DNA of 61,880 nucleotides from JBGSKY01 sp041740995. Its GTDB lineage: Bacteria; Planctomycetota; Planctomycetia; Pirellulales; Pirellulaceae. Under the pieces are notes generated by a model. It did not search any database, was not told where the DNA came from, and was given only the letters and a program-made list of their open reading frames with translations. The DNA lies in NCBI GenBank assembly GCA_041740995.1, contig JBGSKY010000299.1, positions 1 to 61,880 of the forward strand. Direction: 5' to 3'. Positions 8,654 to 17,621 of this stretch are shown one piece after another. How positions within the stretch are numbered: the first letter of the stretch is position 1; the number at the start of each line of letters is the position of its first letter. The position numbers were made by a program, and so were the translations under genes.

Positions 8654-10747
8654 TTACATCGCGAATGCATCCACATCTTGTTGCGGAGCAGCTTGGTATC
8701 CATATGGCTCCATCGAGCACGAGGCTCGCCCCTGGCTGAGCGATCGAATGGCGCTGGAGTAGCCGAACAACTCTTTCAGTGGAGCATGAGCCACGATCAT
8801 CGTCGCAGCGCCACGATTTTCCGTCTTCTCAATCATCGCACGTCGCTGCTGCAGGTCGCCAACGATTTCGCCCATGTAATCGTCAGGCGTCATAATTTCA
8901 AGCCGCATCACCGGTTCCAAAAGCGATGATTGCCCCTGCTCCAAGCCCTCGTTGAATCCATCATTGGCTGCGATTCGAAAAGCGACTTCGTCGGAGCCCG
9001 TTTCCGCCACTTCGGAGCCAAGAATGTTGATTCGAATTCCAGTCAATGGAAACGAGCCTATATTGCCGCCGCCGTCCGCACGATTTCGCAGCTCGTCCAA
9101 GACTGCTTGCCGCAGGGAATCAGGCAGCATGAGCTCCGGCGGCGTTCGATCAATGACAATGATCGCTTGAGAAGGATCTTCGAGCGGTTCAAATTTTAAC
9201 TTCAGTCGGGCAAACATCTGATTGCCAGCAACCATTCGGTTGCATTGGCCAGTGACTTCGACCGTGTGCTGAATTGTCTCCCGATAGCTTACGCGTGGTT
9301 TATAGAATTTGACATTCAAACCAAAGTCGCGGACCAATCGGTTTTTGATAACTTCTAAGTGCAACTCGCCCATACCACTGATCAGCGTCTGGCCCGACTC
9401 CGCATTTTCGAGCGCCCGAAAGGTTGGATCCTGAAGCTTCAACATATCCAGTACTTCGGCAAGCTTCTTGCGATCAGTAGTGTTTTCCGGTTCGATCGCC
9501 ATTGAGATTACCGCTTGCGCAAACTGAATCGACGGCAACTCAATTGGCTGGCGCGTATCGCAAAGCGTGTCACCCGTAATCGAATCACGAGGGCCAATCG
9601 CACATGCGATGTCGCCCGCGTAGAGCGTTTGGACTTGACCCTGCCGCTCCTTTTTCGTTGCGTGAATCTGCCAAAGCTGAGCCACGTTTTCTTTTTTGTC
9701 GCGATTGGGGTTGTACAGTCGGCTATTTGAATCAAGCGTTCCTGAGTACATGCGGATCCAATAGAGGTCTCCCGTTTTGGCTGGCAAAATTTTAAAAACC
9801 AAAGCGCAAACGGGCTCGTCAATGTCGGGCTTTCGACTAAGAACTTTGTCGCGTTTTTTCGGATCGACGCCTTCGACCGCTGGGCGGTCGATCGGATTGG
9901 GGAGGAAACGATTGACGCCATCGAGCAACGGCTGCAAGCCCGCTCCGTGCAAAGCAGAACCGCAAAGCACCGGTTGGATTTTCATAGCGATCGTCGCGTC
10001 TCGCAGCGCTTTGTATATCGCCTCCGGTTCAATGGCTTGTTCTTCCATTGCAAGCGTCATCAAAGCTTCGTCATGAAGATAAAGCTTTTCTAGCATCTCA
10101 GAGCGCCAGACTTCCGCATCCTCACGAACTTCTTCAGGAATATCATGGGTGTATATCGTCTTGCCTTTATCCTCAGCATTGAAGGTTAGATATTTCATCT
10201 CAACCAAGTCAACGATTCCAGTGAACGGCTTACTCGTGTGCGCAGGCCCGCTGCCAACGGGTATTTGAATCGGCAGTGGATCAGCGGCCAAACGAGGACC
10301 GATCTCCTCTAGAACACGGTAGAAGTCGGCACCTTCGCGATCAAGCTTATTGATGAAGACGATTCTTGGCACGCGATACTTGTTGGCTTGCCGCCAAACC
10401 GTTTCGCTTTGCGCTTCAACACCTTCGCGAGCGCTAAACACAACGACGGCACCGTCGAGTACTCTCAAGCAGCGTTCGACTTCAGCAGTAAAATCTACGT
10501 GCCCCGGCGTATCGAGCAAGTTGACTTGGCAATCCTTCCATCGAAAGGTCACGCAAGCCGAAAAAATCGTAATGCCACGTTGCTGTTCCTCTGGATCATC
10601 GTCCGTTTCGGTCGTGCCTGAATCAACTGCTCCGGCGCGATGTTTGGTACCGCTCATATACAACATCTGTTCGGTCACGGTGGTTTTGCCAGCGTCGATG
10701 TGTGCGATAATTCCGATATTTCTTAACGACTTTAAGTCTCTGGCCAT
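8654..10747 (-). CDS. fusA: Translation elongation factor G (probably spd/mitochondrial-type paralogue)
   Basis: GTPase that drives ribosomal translocation or post-termination ribosome recycling. The start at 10747 gives MARDLKSLRNIGIIAHID, standard for EF-G; an upstream in-frame ATG at 10801 adds 18 unlikely residues. G1 is AHIDAGKTT (15-23), switch II DTPGH (79-83), G4 NKLD (133-136), and domain IV-V sequences extend to residue 697. The gene stands alone, without rpsL/rpsG/tuf. The segment VNLLDTPGHVDFTAEVERCL followed by RVLDGAVVVFSAREGVEAQ resembles mitochondrial-type EF-G2 and the spdEFG proteins of spirochaetes, planctomycetes and delta-proteobacteria more than canonical EF-G. Which paralogue it is cannot be settled by eye, and the symbol is used in the broad sense. 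Confidence 0.9.
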   Translation of the reverse strand: MARDLKSLRNIGIIAHIDAGKTTVTEQMLYMSGTKHRAGAVDSGTTETDDDPEEQQRGITIFSACVTFRWKDCQVNLLDTPGHVDFTAEVERCLRVLDGAVVVFSAREGVEAQSETVWRQANKYRVPRIVFINKLDREGADFYRVLEEIGPRLAADPLPIQIPVGSGPAHTSKPFTGIVDLVEMKYLTFNAEDKGKTIYTHDIPEEVREDAEVWRSEMLEKLYLHDEALMTLAMEEQAIEPEAIYKALRDATIAMKIQPVLCGSALHGAGLQPLLDGVNRFLPNPIDRPAVEGVDPKKRDKVLSRKPDIDEPVCALVFKILPAKTGDLYWIRMYSGTLDSNSRLYNPNRDKKENVAQLWQIHATKKERQGQVQTLYAGDIACAIGPRDSITGDTLCDTRQPIELPSIQFAQAVISMAIEPENTTDRKKLAEVLDMLKLQDPTFRALENAESGQTLISGMGELHLEVIKNRLVRDFGLNVKFYKPRVSYRETIQHTVEVTGQCNRMVAGNQMFARLKLKFEPLEDPSQAIIVIDRTPPELMLPDSLRQAVLDELRNRADGGGNIGSFPLTGIRINILGSEVAETGSDEVAFRIAANDGFNEGLEQGQSSLLEPVMRLEIMTPDDYMGEIVGDLQQRRAMIEKTENRGAATMIVAHAPLKELFGYSSAIRSLSQGRASCSMEPYGYQAAPQQDVDAFAM

Positions 10748-10930
10748 GATATTTCTCGTGCCGATCAAGTTGCTTTGGGAACAACGCAATCCAAGGCTCA
10801 CATTGATTGAAATGTAATGTTTTGGCGAATTGGGTTTGGAAGTAACTGTGTTGCTGGATTATGATTCCCAGCTATTAAAACGCTTCGCCACAGAATTTCT
10901 AGGTGTCTCAGTCGAGAAGCTTGGTAGCCG

Positions 10931-12121
10931 GTGTTTGTCTTTTCGACGCTGGTCAGAGTGAAAATCAGGGATAACGGTTTGCAATCCGATGAAATCAAGT
11001 CGCTGGCCCTGCAATGTGGCTTCGACGAATGCAAAATTGTCGCCGCCGATTCCGCGCGAACCTTCTCCAAACTGTTGCAATGGTTGGACAGTGGATACGG
11101 TGGTTCGATGCAATATCTTACGGATCGAGCACCGGCCTACGAGCATCCGCAATCGGTCCTTGCCAATGTCAAGTCGCTGATCATGCTCGTGCTCTCATAC
11201 CATCACGGCAGCCAGACGCCCAGGCAAAGTGTCGATGAATATCAGCAATCATCGGTCCGTCCCAAAGGTCGCGTCGCCAGTTATGCCAGTTCCGGAATTG
11301 ATTACCACGACGTGATTCATGATCGAAGTAAGCAGTTCATCGCGTTGCTAAAACAAGGTTCACCAAGCGGCAATTTTCGATGTGTCGTCGATACCGCACC
11401 CTTGCTTGAACGCGAATTTGCGATGCGCGCCGGCCTGGGTTGGATCGGTAAGAATACGATGCTCATCTCACGAACTTGGGGAAGCTACTTCTTCATAGCG
11501 GCCGTGCTCAGTGATCAACACTTTAACACGGACGCTGAATTTGAATCGGATCACTGCGGTACTTGCACCGCTTGTTTGACAGCCTGTCCAACTCAGGCTT
11601 TCGTGCAACCTCGGCAGCTCGATGCGACGCGCTGCATCAGCTACTACACCATTGAAGAACGAACGATTGCACCGAACAACTTGCGTGAGCAATTCGGCGA
11701 TTGGGTTTTCGGCTGCGACGTGTGTCAGGAGGTTTGTCCCTGGAATCGAAAAGCTCGGTTGAGCGACCAGCCGACTTTTCGGCCAATCCTCCAACTCGCA
11801 AACTTGGATTTGATAGAAGTCTTACGACTGGACGATGCCTCATTCCGTGAGCGATTTCGCCACAGCCCGTTCTGGCGAACCAAACTTTCCGGTCTGCAAC
11901 GCAACGCGTTGATGGCCATCGGGAACCAAAAGTCTACCGCCGCAATCCCTCCAATCGTTCCGTACTTGACCAGTCAAAATATTCATCTCAGATTGGCTGC
12001 CACCTGGGCGCTCGGTCAAATCAATGACCAGCAAAGTCGCAGTCACTTAGAGCGATGTTTTGCCGACGAAAAACATCCGTTGGTGATTGCGGAATTGAAA
12101 AGTGCATTGCGGCGGGATTAG
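10931..12121 (+). CDS. queG: Epoxyqueuosine reductase QueG
   Basis: Last step of tRNA queuosine synthesis: cobalamin-dependent reduction of epoxyqueuosine in GUN-anticodon tRNAs. The N-terminal cobalamin-binding region is recognisable by GGSMQYLTDRAPAYEHP and by RAGLGWIGKNTMLIS. Two [4Fe-4S] motifs follow: CGTCTACLTACP near 208 and CDVCQEVCPWNRKA near 262. HEAT-like repeats fill the C-terminus (about 330-396). The length of 396 is typical. The start is uncertain: GTG at 10931 is used here, and a second in-frame GTG at 10958 gives a more usual N-terminus; neither has a convincing ribosome binding site. The partner gene tgt lies 8 kb away in the same window. Confidence 0.92.
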   Translation: MFVFSTLVRVKIRDNGLQSDEIKSLALQCGFDECKIVAADSARTFSKLLQWLDSGYGGSMQYLTDRAPAYEHPQSVLANVKSLIMLVLSYHHGSQTPRQSVDEYQQSSVRPKGRVASYASSGIDYHDVIHDRSKQFIALLKQGSPSGNFRCVVDTAPLLEREFAMRAGLGWIGKNTMLISRTWGSYFFIAAVLSDQHFNTDAEFESDHCGTCTACLTACPTQAFVQPRQLDATRCISYYTIEERTIAPNNLREQFGDWVFGCDVCQEVCPWNRKARLSDQPTFRPILQLANLDLIEVLRLDDASFRERFRHSPFWRTKLSGLQRNALMAIGNQKSTAAIPPIVPYLTSQNIHLRLAATWALGQINDQQSRSHLERCFADEKHPLVIAELKSALRRD

Positions 12122-12310
12122 GGCTATTGGAAGCTCTGAAGTTTATCGTTGAGATACTTTCACCCAAGGTCGTCGATTATCGCGCCAATTGACACGCGAG
12201 GTCCGATCGCGAGAAACATTTTTTCACTCTTGACATCAACGACGGAGCGGAATAAACCAGAAAGATGGGCAGAGTTTCCGGTGAGATGGACAAGCTTCGA
12301 AGGAATTCCC

Positions 12311-12862
12311 ATGATGCAGAACAGTTCCGAAGGTGATGGCAGCAATGCGCCGCTGCTAGATCGATTTTTTTGCGGTCTGGCCGAGTATATCTTTCACTCC
12401 AAGCTGGGTGTGGCCGACAGCGAGTTGGTAAATTATGTCAGCGATCTTTTGGTGCGGTTCACCAAGACCGACACCATGTTGCGAATCCGCCAAGTGGACG
12501 GTCGCCCAGCCTCTGAAGTCATTACGATGATGTCTGAGGCGCAAACGCGAGTCGGTGTCGCAAAACGGGAAGTACACCGGCACATCGGCGACTTCACTTT
12601 GTTCTGGACTGGAATCTATCCAGAGTCGTTGCGCGAGTCGACCCACAAGCTGCGTAGTGACCGATTTCAGGCTTATTGCGAGCAAGGTAAACGGGCTTAC
12701 GAGATTGCCAGTGAAATTGAGCCGCACAGCGAAAAATCGATCAATAGCTCGCTACTGCGGCGGCTCAGCGATCAATTCGATCTATGTGCCTATGGGTTGC
12801 ACGAGATTCGGCGGCAGTGGGAATGTAACGACGATCAAAGCAATTCGTCGCTAGTCATTTGA
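12311..12862 (+). CDS. Conserved hypothetical protein, 183 residues
   Basis: The frame is open from 12149, but the ATG at 12311 is preferred because AAGGAA at 12299-12304 sits at good spacing before it and the preceding 54 residues look non-coding. The product begins MMQNSSEGDG and contains LLDRFFCGLAEYIFHSKLGV and TKTDTMLRIRQVDGRPASEV, mostly helical by composition, with no signal peptide or membrane span. I do not recognise the family. HIGDFTLFWTGIYPE looks like a conserved core of a small planctomycete protein family. It follows queG on the same strand. Confidence 0.65.
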   Translation: MMQNSSEGDGSNAPLLDRFFCGLAEYIFHSKLGVADSELVNYVSDLLVRFTKTDTMLRIRQVDGRPASEVITMMSEAQTRVGVAKREVHRHIGDFTLFWTGIYPESLRESTHKLRSDRFQAYCEQGKRAYEIASEIEPHSEKSINSSLLRRLSDQFDLCAYGLHEIRRQWECNDDQSNSSLVI

Positions 12863-12978
12863 TTTGCCGAGCCAATTTATCTTTATCGAATTTATCGACT
12901 CTGATTTGGTCAGAAAAATTTCGTGAACGGGATTAAAACGTCTCGCGTTCAGTCGGTGGTTAGGTAAAATTTGTCGGA

Positions 12979-13001
12979 ACAAGTGCCCGCCGCGCACTTG
13001 T
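12979..13001. terminator. Hairpin between the 183-residue unknown and the AP2-like gene
   Basis: ACAAGTGC / GCACTTGT forms a perfect 8-bp stem around a 7-base loop, 117 bases after the preceding stop and 89 bases before the next start. No T run follows. It may end the upstream transcript or form part of the leader of the AP2-like gene. Confidence 0.35.
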
Positions 13002-13089
13002 GGTCGACAGCCACAGACTGCCGTTGCAAGGCTCCCGTGGTGCCGATCAGTATTAGATAATTCTTCGTGCGAATTCAAAAGGAACAGTT

Positions 13090-13713
13090 GTGCCTACTTT
13101 CTCTGTCGGTCATGGAATTACCCGTTTCGAAGACGTGCCGACGCATTCCAATGGGTTTATGGTCAGGTTGTGTCGGTCGGGAGAACGAGTCAGTGAATTT
13201 TTTTCGGACAACACCTCCGGTGGAATTCGCAAAGCGAAAAAGAAAGCAATGGATCGATACCAGCAATTATTGAAAGAATATGGTCCGGCCAAAGATCGAC
13301 CGACGAAAGACCTTCTGACGCATCGCAACAGCACTGGTCATGTCGGTGTTCATATCGCAAAAAGTGTTGACAACCGCTGGTCCGGTGCGGAGTATTTCGC
13401 GTATTGTGCTTCGTGGAATTCGCTGGAAGGAAAGCGTCAGAAAATCGCATTCTCATGGAATCGATATGGCAAGGCGCTCGCCTATGAGATGGCCTGTTAT
13501 GCACGTTCGAACGAAATATGCGATCGAGCGAAAATCACGACGAAGTTTAAGTCCGAAATTGAGGCATACCAGGCCAAAATGACACGCGCAGCAACGCGTG
13601 CCGCAAAGAAATCCGCCGCCTCCACAACTGCAAAACCGGCGAAAAAATCCACCGCGAAAGTCGTCAAAGCGACCTCGAAAAAGAAAAGCAAACCAACCAA
13701 CGCACGAGCTTAG
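13090..13713 (+). CDS. AP2-like DNA-binding-type protein with lysine/alanine-rich H1-like tail
   Basis: The GTG start at 13090 is supported by AAAAGGA 7 bases upstream. Residues about 80-145 (GHVGVHIAK...YFAYCASW...KIAFSWNRYGKALAYEMACYAR) follow the bacterial AP2-like pattern: an opening glycine/valine strand, an aromatic mid-strand, then a helix of the A-x3-A-x2-AR kind. Residues about 20-65 (GFMVRLCRSGERVSEFF then a basic helix) look like a weaker second copy. The last 50 residues are an alanine/lysine-rich tail (AAKKSAAS, KPAKKSTAKVV, KKKSKP) resembling histone H1 or Hc1 tails. I infer a nucleoid or DNA-binding role. There is no recombinase partner, although AP2 domains often accompany one. 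Confidence 0.7.
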   Translation: MPTFSVGHGITRFEDVPTHSNGFMVRLCRSGERVSEFFSDNTSGGIRKAKKKAMDRYQQLLKEYGPAKDRPTKDLLTHRNSTGHVGVHIAKSVDNRWSGAEYFAYCASWNSLEGKRQKIAFSWNRYGKALAYEMACYARSNEICDRAKITTKFKSEIEAYQAKMTRAATRAAKKSAASTTAKPAKKSTAKVVKATSKKKSKPTNARA

Positions 13714-13715
13714 TT

Positions 13716-13853
13716 GGACAGCGCCACATTGACTTCCAAGTGCGGCAATTTGCTGTGTCTTGCCGCTGCGTGAGCGGCAAGGCGCTAGCCGCCGGTTGAA
13801 GCGGCAAAACCCGCGGCTAGCGCCTTGCGGCTCACGACAAAGTGGCGCTGTCC
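13716..13853. repeat. REP-like composite palindromic element
   Basis: A 12-bp perfect terminal inverted repeat, GGACAGCGCCAC (13716-13727) against GTGGCGCTGTCC (13842-13853), encloses a strong imperfect palindrome at 13769-13836. The palindrome arms contain CAAGGCGCTAGCCGC and GCGGCTAGCGCCTTG. A small nested hairpin TGCCGCT/AGCGGCA sits at 13761-13779, and a direct copy of the right end (AAGTGGCGCTCTCC) follows immediately. Short palindromes of this CGTGAGC/GCTAGCC type are familiar in planctomycete intergenic DNA; that comparison is from memory. Confidence 0.65.
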
Positions 13854-14037
13854 TGTTAAAGTGGCGCTCTCCAATTGGGGACTGGCACGAAATAATTTCC
13901 CGATTTGCACGGCACGTCAAACTAAATCGGATCGCAACGGTTGGTTGTCCGAAGTTCGGTTTTGGACCCCCATGAGCTTGTCTCAGGGGTGAACCAGCTT
14001 CGTAAGCTAACTCCACGACGCTACACCAAAAGACCCC

Positions 14038-14054
14038 AACGGGTTTATCCCGTT
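14038..14054. repeat. Short REP-like hairpin AACGGG-loop-CCCGTT
   Basis: Perfect 6-bp stem with a 5-base TTTAT loop, flanked by GACCCC and AGGTG. It lies in the same repeat patch as the composite palindrome and has the form of dispersed planctomycete intergenic repeats. Confidence 0.5.
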
Positions 14055-14265
14055 AGGTGAATCAGTTTGCTTGAAGCGTCAAGGAACTTTCGCTCCGTTT
14101 TGATGCACCCACACGGGGGCGGGAAAGATCACTCTGGACTCTTTTCGGAGCATAAAACTTGGCAGTTTTGAGCTGCTACAAAATTGCGAAACTGGGAATT
14201 TAATTCAGGACAATTCTTAAGTTGCTGCGAGTTGCTGACGAACTTCAATAACTGTCAGGAGGACT

Positions 14266-15072
14266 TCACAGTCCAAGAAAACCTTGTCGGTGTCGTTCGC
14301 TTTGTGGAACTGGCGGGCTGAGCCAATGGATTGTATTGAGGGTCGCTGCGGCCAGGAAACCGATTGCAAATCCACCTGCATGCGCCCACCACGCAACACC
14401 TTCGGAATTGCCTGCAAGGCTTGCCGCACCGTTGTAAAGCTGCATGACAAACCAAATACCCAAAAACGCCGGCGCTGGAACCGGAAAGCTCATGAACAGA
14501 ATCGGCAGTGGAATCACCGTTTCAATTACCGCTCTTGGATAGAGCATAACGTACGCACCCATTACCGCCGCAATCGCCCCGCTGGCTCCGATGGTTGGGA
14601 TGGTCGAAGTGGGATCAGCGGCCAATTGGGCCAGTGACGCCAGCACGCCGCCGCCGATGTAAAGCAACAAATACATGACGTGCCCAAATCGATCTTCCAC
14701 GTTGTCGCCGAAAATGTGCAAGAACCACATATTGCCTAAAAAGTGAAGCCAGCCACCATGCAAAAATATGCAGGTTACTAACGTTAGTAAGTCGCCCGGA
14801 ACCGAGGGCAGCAAGGGACGTTTAAACTCGCGCACTTGAGCGACTTGCCGATAGTTATCCACGACAACTGCAACATCGTCACGGAGCAATTCACGATCAC
14901 CGGCAGCATCGTTAACGACGCGGGCCGGCACCATTCCCCACTGTTCAACCAGTTCTTTGTTTCGATCACCGGCGGCCAGTTGAATCAAAAACGCAATCGT
15001 ACACGTGGCGATTATTCCGTAAGTTAAAAAGGGCGTGCTTCGCGGCGGAATATCGTCATGTAGAGGAAACAT
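14266..15072 (-). CDS. Rhomboid-family intramembrane serine protease
   Basis: Membrane protease expected to cleave transmembrane substrates. Of 268 residues, the first span is at about 16-34, and the rest of the rhomboid core runs from about 95 to 240. The hallmark HGGWLHFLGNMWFL is at 105-118. The catalytic serine S165 lies in GASGA and the histidine H231 in HAGGF. A 60-residue soluble loop after the first span is longer than in minimal rhomboids. The start overlaps the stop of the upstream helicase by one base (TAATG), implying translational coupling in a pncC-helicase-rhomboid operon. Substrates unknown. Confidence 0.92.
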   Translation of the reverse strand: MFPLHDDIPPRSTPFLTYGIIATCTIAFLIQLAAGDRNKELVEQWGMVPARVVNDAAGDRELLRDDVAVVVDNYRQVAQVREFKRPLLPSVPGDLLTLVTCIFLHGGWLHFLGNMWFLHIFGDNVEDRFGHVMYLLLYIGGGVLASLAQLAADPTSTIPTIGASGAIAAVMGAYVMLYPRAVIETVIPLPILFMSFPVPAPAFLGIWFVMQLYNGAASLAGNSEGVAWWAHAGGFAIGFLAAATLNTIHWLSPPVPQSERHRQGFLGL

Positions 15073-17621
15073 TAATCAGGTTTACTCGATCTTGGTGCTT
15101 TTGTTTTGGTGTCCGGACGGTCAGCCGCTTGGTTCAGTTGATCCTGCATTTTTCGAACACGATCAGCCAATGATTCGGTTGAGAGTTTCTGCCGCAGCCG
15201 ATCTACGACTAACGGAAAGGCCAGCGGCGTAGTTTGCGCGGGCCTTTGAAATACGATCAGAGCCTGCTGTATTGTTTCGAGCGTGCTGTATAGCCGATCC
15301 CATTCTAGTTGGCGAGACATGACTTCACGACGCGTCTGCTGCAAAAGTAAGTTTTCAGGGTCGTACTCGTTGAAGACGTCAAAAAATAGGTTACTCGAGG
15401 CTTGCAATTGCCGCGAGCTTTTTGTCCGCCCAGGCTGGCCCGAATGCACTAAGCCGGCCACACGGGCGATTTCTCGGAACTGCCGACGTCCCATTTCGCT
15501 GGCGTTCAAACTGGCTAGACAATCGGGCAGCAAATGATCTAACGAGAACCAACGCCGAACTTCCGCTTCATCGATTTCCAAGTTCGGTGCGGTCGCGCTG
15601 TGCAGCAGAAATCCATAATCATTAATCGCAAGATGAAACGTGTTTCGCTGGTGTTTGGCAATGCGGTAAGCGACCAGCGCGCTCAACCCTTCATGAACCA
15701 AGCGGCCAGCGAACGGGAAAAAAAATAGGTGGAAACCGTCGCGCGTTTTTAACGACTCGATCAGCAACTCGTTCGACTTCGGAATACAACTCCAGCTAGC
15801 TTGAATGTCGAGCAGCTCGCGAACCGCCGTCATCTCCTTCCCAATATATTCTCCTGCGTTGGCTGCATCGAGCCGACGCCTTACTGCAACGGCTAGCTGG
15901 GTCGACAACGGCAAGCGACCGCCCTGCCATCTGGGAACCGTCGTTGGCGTTCCTCGCGCGCGGCGCACCCACGCCGCGTTGTCAGCGATGCGAACTAACT
16001 CGAGCAGTTTGCCAGCCAACAAAAATCGATCGCCTGGCTTCAGCTTACTGACAAAACTTTCTTCAACATTACCAATTTTCGCGCTGTTCAAAAATTTGAC
16101 ATCAATGGACGCATCGCTGGTAATCGTTCCAATATTCATGCGGTGTATGCGGATCGTCTTGGCGTCGGTCGCACTATAATAATCGTCGATACAACGGACG
16201 CGTTTGAAGTCTTCGTAGGCGTCGAGGCATTGTCCGCCGCGGACGATAAAATCTAACGTCCATGCGAATTCTTGACGGCTTAAATCTTGATAGGCATAAG
16301 TCTGACGAACTTCTGCGAACATAGAATCGGCATCGAACCCACCACCAATCGCGATCGTGACTAAATGTTGAGCAAGAACATCCAGTGGTTTCTCGATTGG
16401 CAAGCGGTCTTCGAGCTGTTTGCTGGCGTATGCGTCGCGAACTGCAGCCAATTCAATCAACTCCAAAGCGTGTGTTGGAACAAAAATCATCCGACTAGTT
16501 TGGCCGGGAGAATGACCGCTGCGGCCAGCCCGCTGGATCATTCGAGCAGCGCCTTTTGGGCTGCCGATTTGAATAACTTGATCGACGGCAGAAAAGTCAA
16601 CGCCTAGGTCAAGGCTGCTGGTGCATACAACCGCTTTCAGCTTGCCTGCTCGCAATCCGTCTTCAACCCAATGCCGGACCCCACTATCAAGCGAACCGTG
16701 ATGCAAAGCGATCTGTCCAGCCAGTGTGGGTCGGCGGCGAAGCAACTCTTGATACCAAAGCTCCGTTTGGTTTCGAGTGTTAGTGAAGACGAGGGTTGAT
16801 TGAGCTTCGTCGATCACTTTGGCGACTTCCTCCGCCATCGTCAAACCGAGATGACCTGCCCATGGGAAGCGTTCAATTTTTGGCGGGATGACCGATGCAA
16901 GTTCGATCTTCTTCTTTGCAGTTCCTTCGATGATACATCCATTCGAAGTATTGCCCGTCAATGCGGAAAGCGACTGCGTTAGATTACCGATCGTCGCGCT
17001 CAGTCCCCATCGCTGGAGAGTTGGCTGAATTCTGTTTAGCCGAGCCAAAGCAAGTTCAGTTTGGACGCCCCGCTTGGTCCCCATCAACTCGTGCCACTCA
17101 TCGACGATGACGGCTTGCAAATGGGCAAGCTTACTTGCGAACGCTTTGTCGCTGAGCAACAGCGAAATACTTTCCGGCGTTGTAATCAGAACAGTTGGCA
17201 ACGCTTTTTTCTGACGGGCTTTTACGCTAGCGCTCACATCGCTGGTTCTTCGTTCGACCGACCAAGGCAACTCTAGTGTCGATACGATATCCAGAATCGC
17301 GGCCTCGCTATCGCTCGCCAGAGCGCGAAGGGGCGTTAACCAAAGTATGGCCAGCGGCGCCGCATCTTTTGCACCGCGTCGTTTGATGAAGCACTCATGG
17401 CTGGGCGGATTATCGATCCATTGCTGAATCGGACCGAGCATTGCAGCAAGCGTTTTTCCAGTCCCTGTAGCGCTGTGAATCAGACCACAGCAGCCATCAA
17501 GATATCTCTGCCGCGTCAAACGCTGGTACTGGAAAGACTTCCACTTGCGACGCTTAAAAATTTCGAGCGAACTGTTCGCCCATGTTGTAGCGACCGATCT
17601 ACTTTTTAGGCGGCTGGGCAT
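15072..17621 (-). CDS. Lhr-type (ligase-associated-like) DEXH-box DNA helicase
   Basis: ATP-dependent superfamily 2 helicase of the Lhr group. The best start, ending at 17621, gives MPSRLKSR and overlaps pncC by 23 bases. The Q-motif region ends in FQYQR, Walker A is SATGTGKT near residues 50-57, motif II is DEWHELMGTKRG near 175, and motif VI is QRAGRSGH. Winged-helix and Lhr-specific C-terminal domains complete 849 residues. The N-terminal GLIHSATGTGKTLAAMLGP pattern matches the family found beside ATP-dependent ligase and metallophosphoesterase genes in other bacteria, but no such genes are in this window. A role in DNA repair is likely by family. It is co-transcribed with pncC and a rhomboid protease, an unusual setting. 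Confidence 0.88.
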   Translation of the reverse strand: MPSRLKSRSVATTWANSSLEIFKRRKWKSFQYQRLTRQRYLDGCCGLIHSATGTGKTLAAMLGPIQQWIDNPPSHECFIKRRGAKDAAPLAILWLTPLRALASDSEAAILDIVSTLELPWSVERRTSDVSASVKARQKKALPTVLITTPESISLLLSDKAFASKLAHLQAVIVDEWHELMGTKRGVQTELALARLNRIQPTLQRWGLSATIGNLTQSLSALTGNTSNGCIIEGTAKKKIELASVIPPKIERFPWAGHLGLTMAEEVAKVIDEAQSTLVFTNTRNQTELWYQELLRRRPTLAGQIALHHGSLDSGVRHWVEDGLRAGKLKAVVCTSSLDLGVDFSAVDQVIQIGSPKGAARMIQRAGRSGHSPGQTSRMIFVPTHALELIELAAVRDAYASKQLEDRLPIEKPLDVLAQHLVTIAIGGGFDADSMFAEVRQTYAYQDLSRQEFAWTLDFIVRGGQCLDAYEDFKRVRCIDDYYSATDAKTIRIHRMNIGTITSDASIDVKFLNSAKIGNVEESFVSKLKPGDRFLLAGKLLELVRIADNAAWVRRARGTPTTVPRWQGGRLPLSTQLAVAVRRRLDAANAGEYIGKEMTAVRELLDIQASWSCIPKSNELLIESLKTRDGFHLFFFPFAGRLVHEGLSALVAYRIAKHQRNTFHLAINDYGFLLHSATAPNLEIDEAEVRRWFSLDHLLPDCLASLNASEMGRRQFREIARVAGLVHSGQPGRTKSSRQLQASSNLFFDVFNEYDPENLLLQQTRREVMSRQLEWDRLYSTLETIQQALIVFQRPAQTTPLAFPLVVDRLRQKLSTESLADRVRKMQDQLNQAADRPDTKTKAPRSSKPD

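Larger units (their letters stand above)
13714..14265. other. Repeat-rich intergenic region, 552 bases
   Basis: No gene is supported here. The stretch between the AP2-like gene and the end of the rhomboid gene is packed with inverted repeats: a composite palindrome at 13716-13853, a CCCC-x-TGAG/CTCA-GGGG hairpin near 13965-13988, an AGCTT/AAGCT hairpin near 13996-14008, and AACGGG/CCCGTT at 14038-14054. Short open frames crossing it follow the repeats and lack ribosome binding sites. Confidence 0.6.

Noticed and set aside
13760..13975. 71-codon plus-strand frame through the composite palindrome
   Set aside because: Its sequence follows the inverted repeat and it lacks a ribosome binding site.
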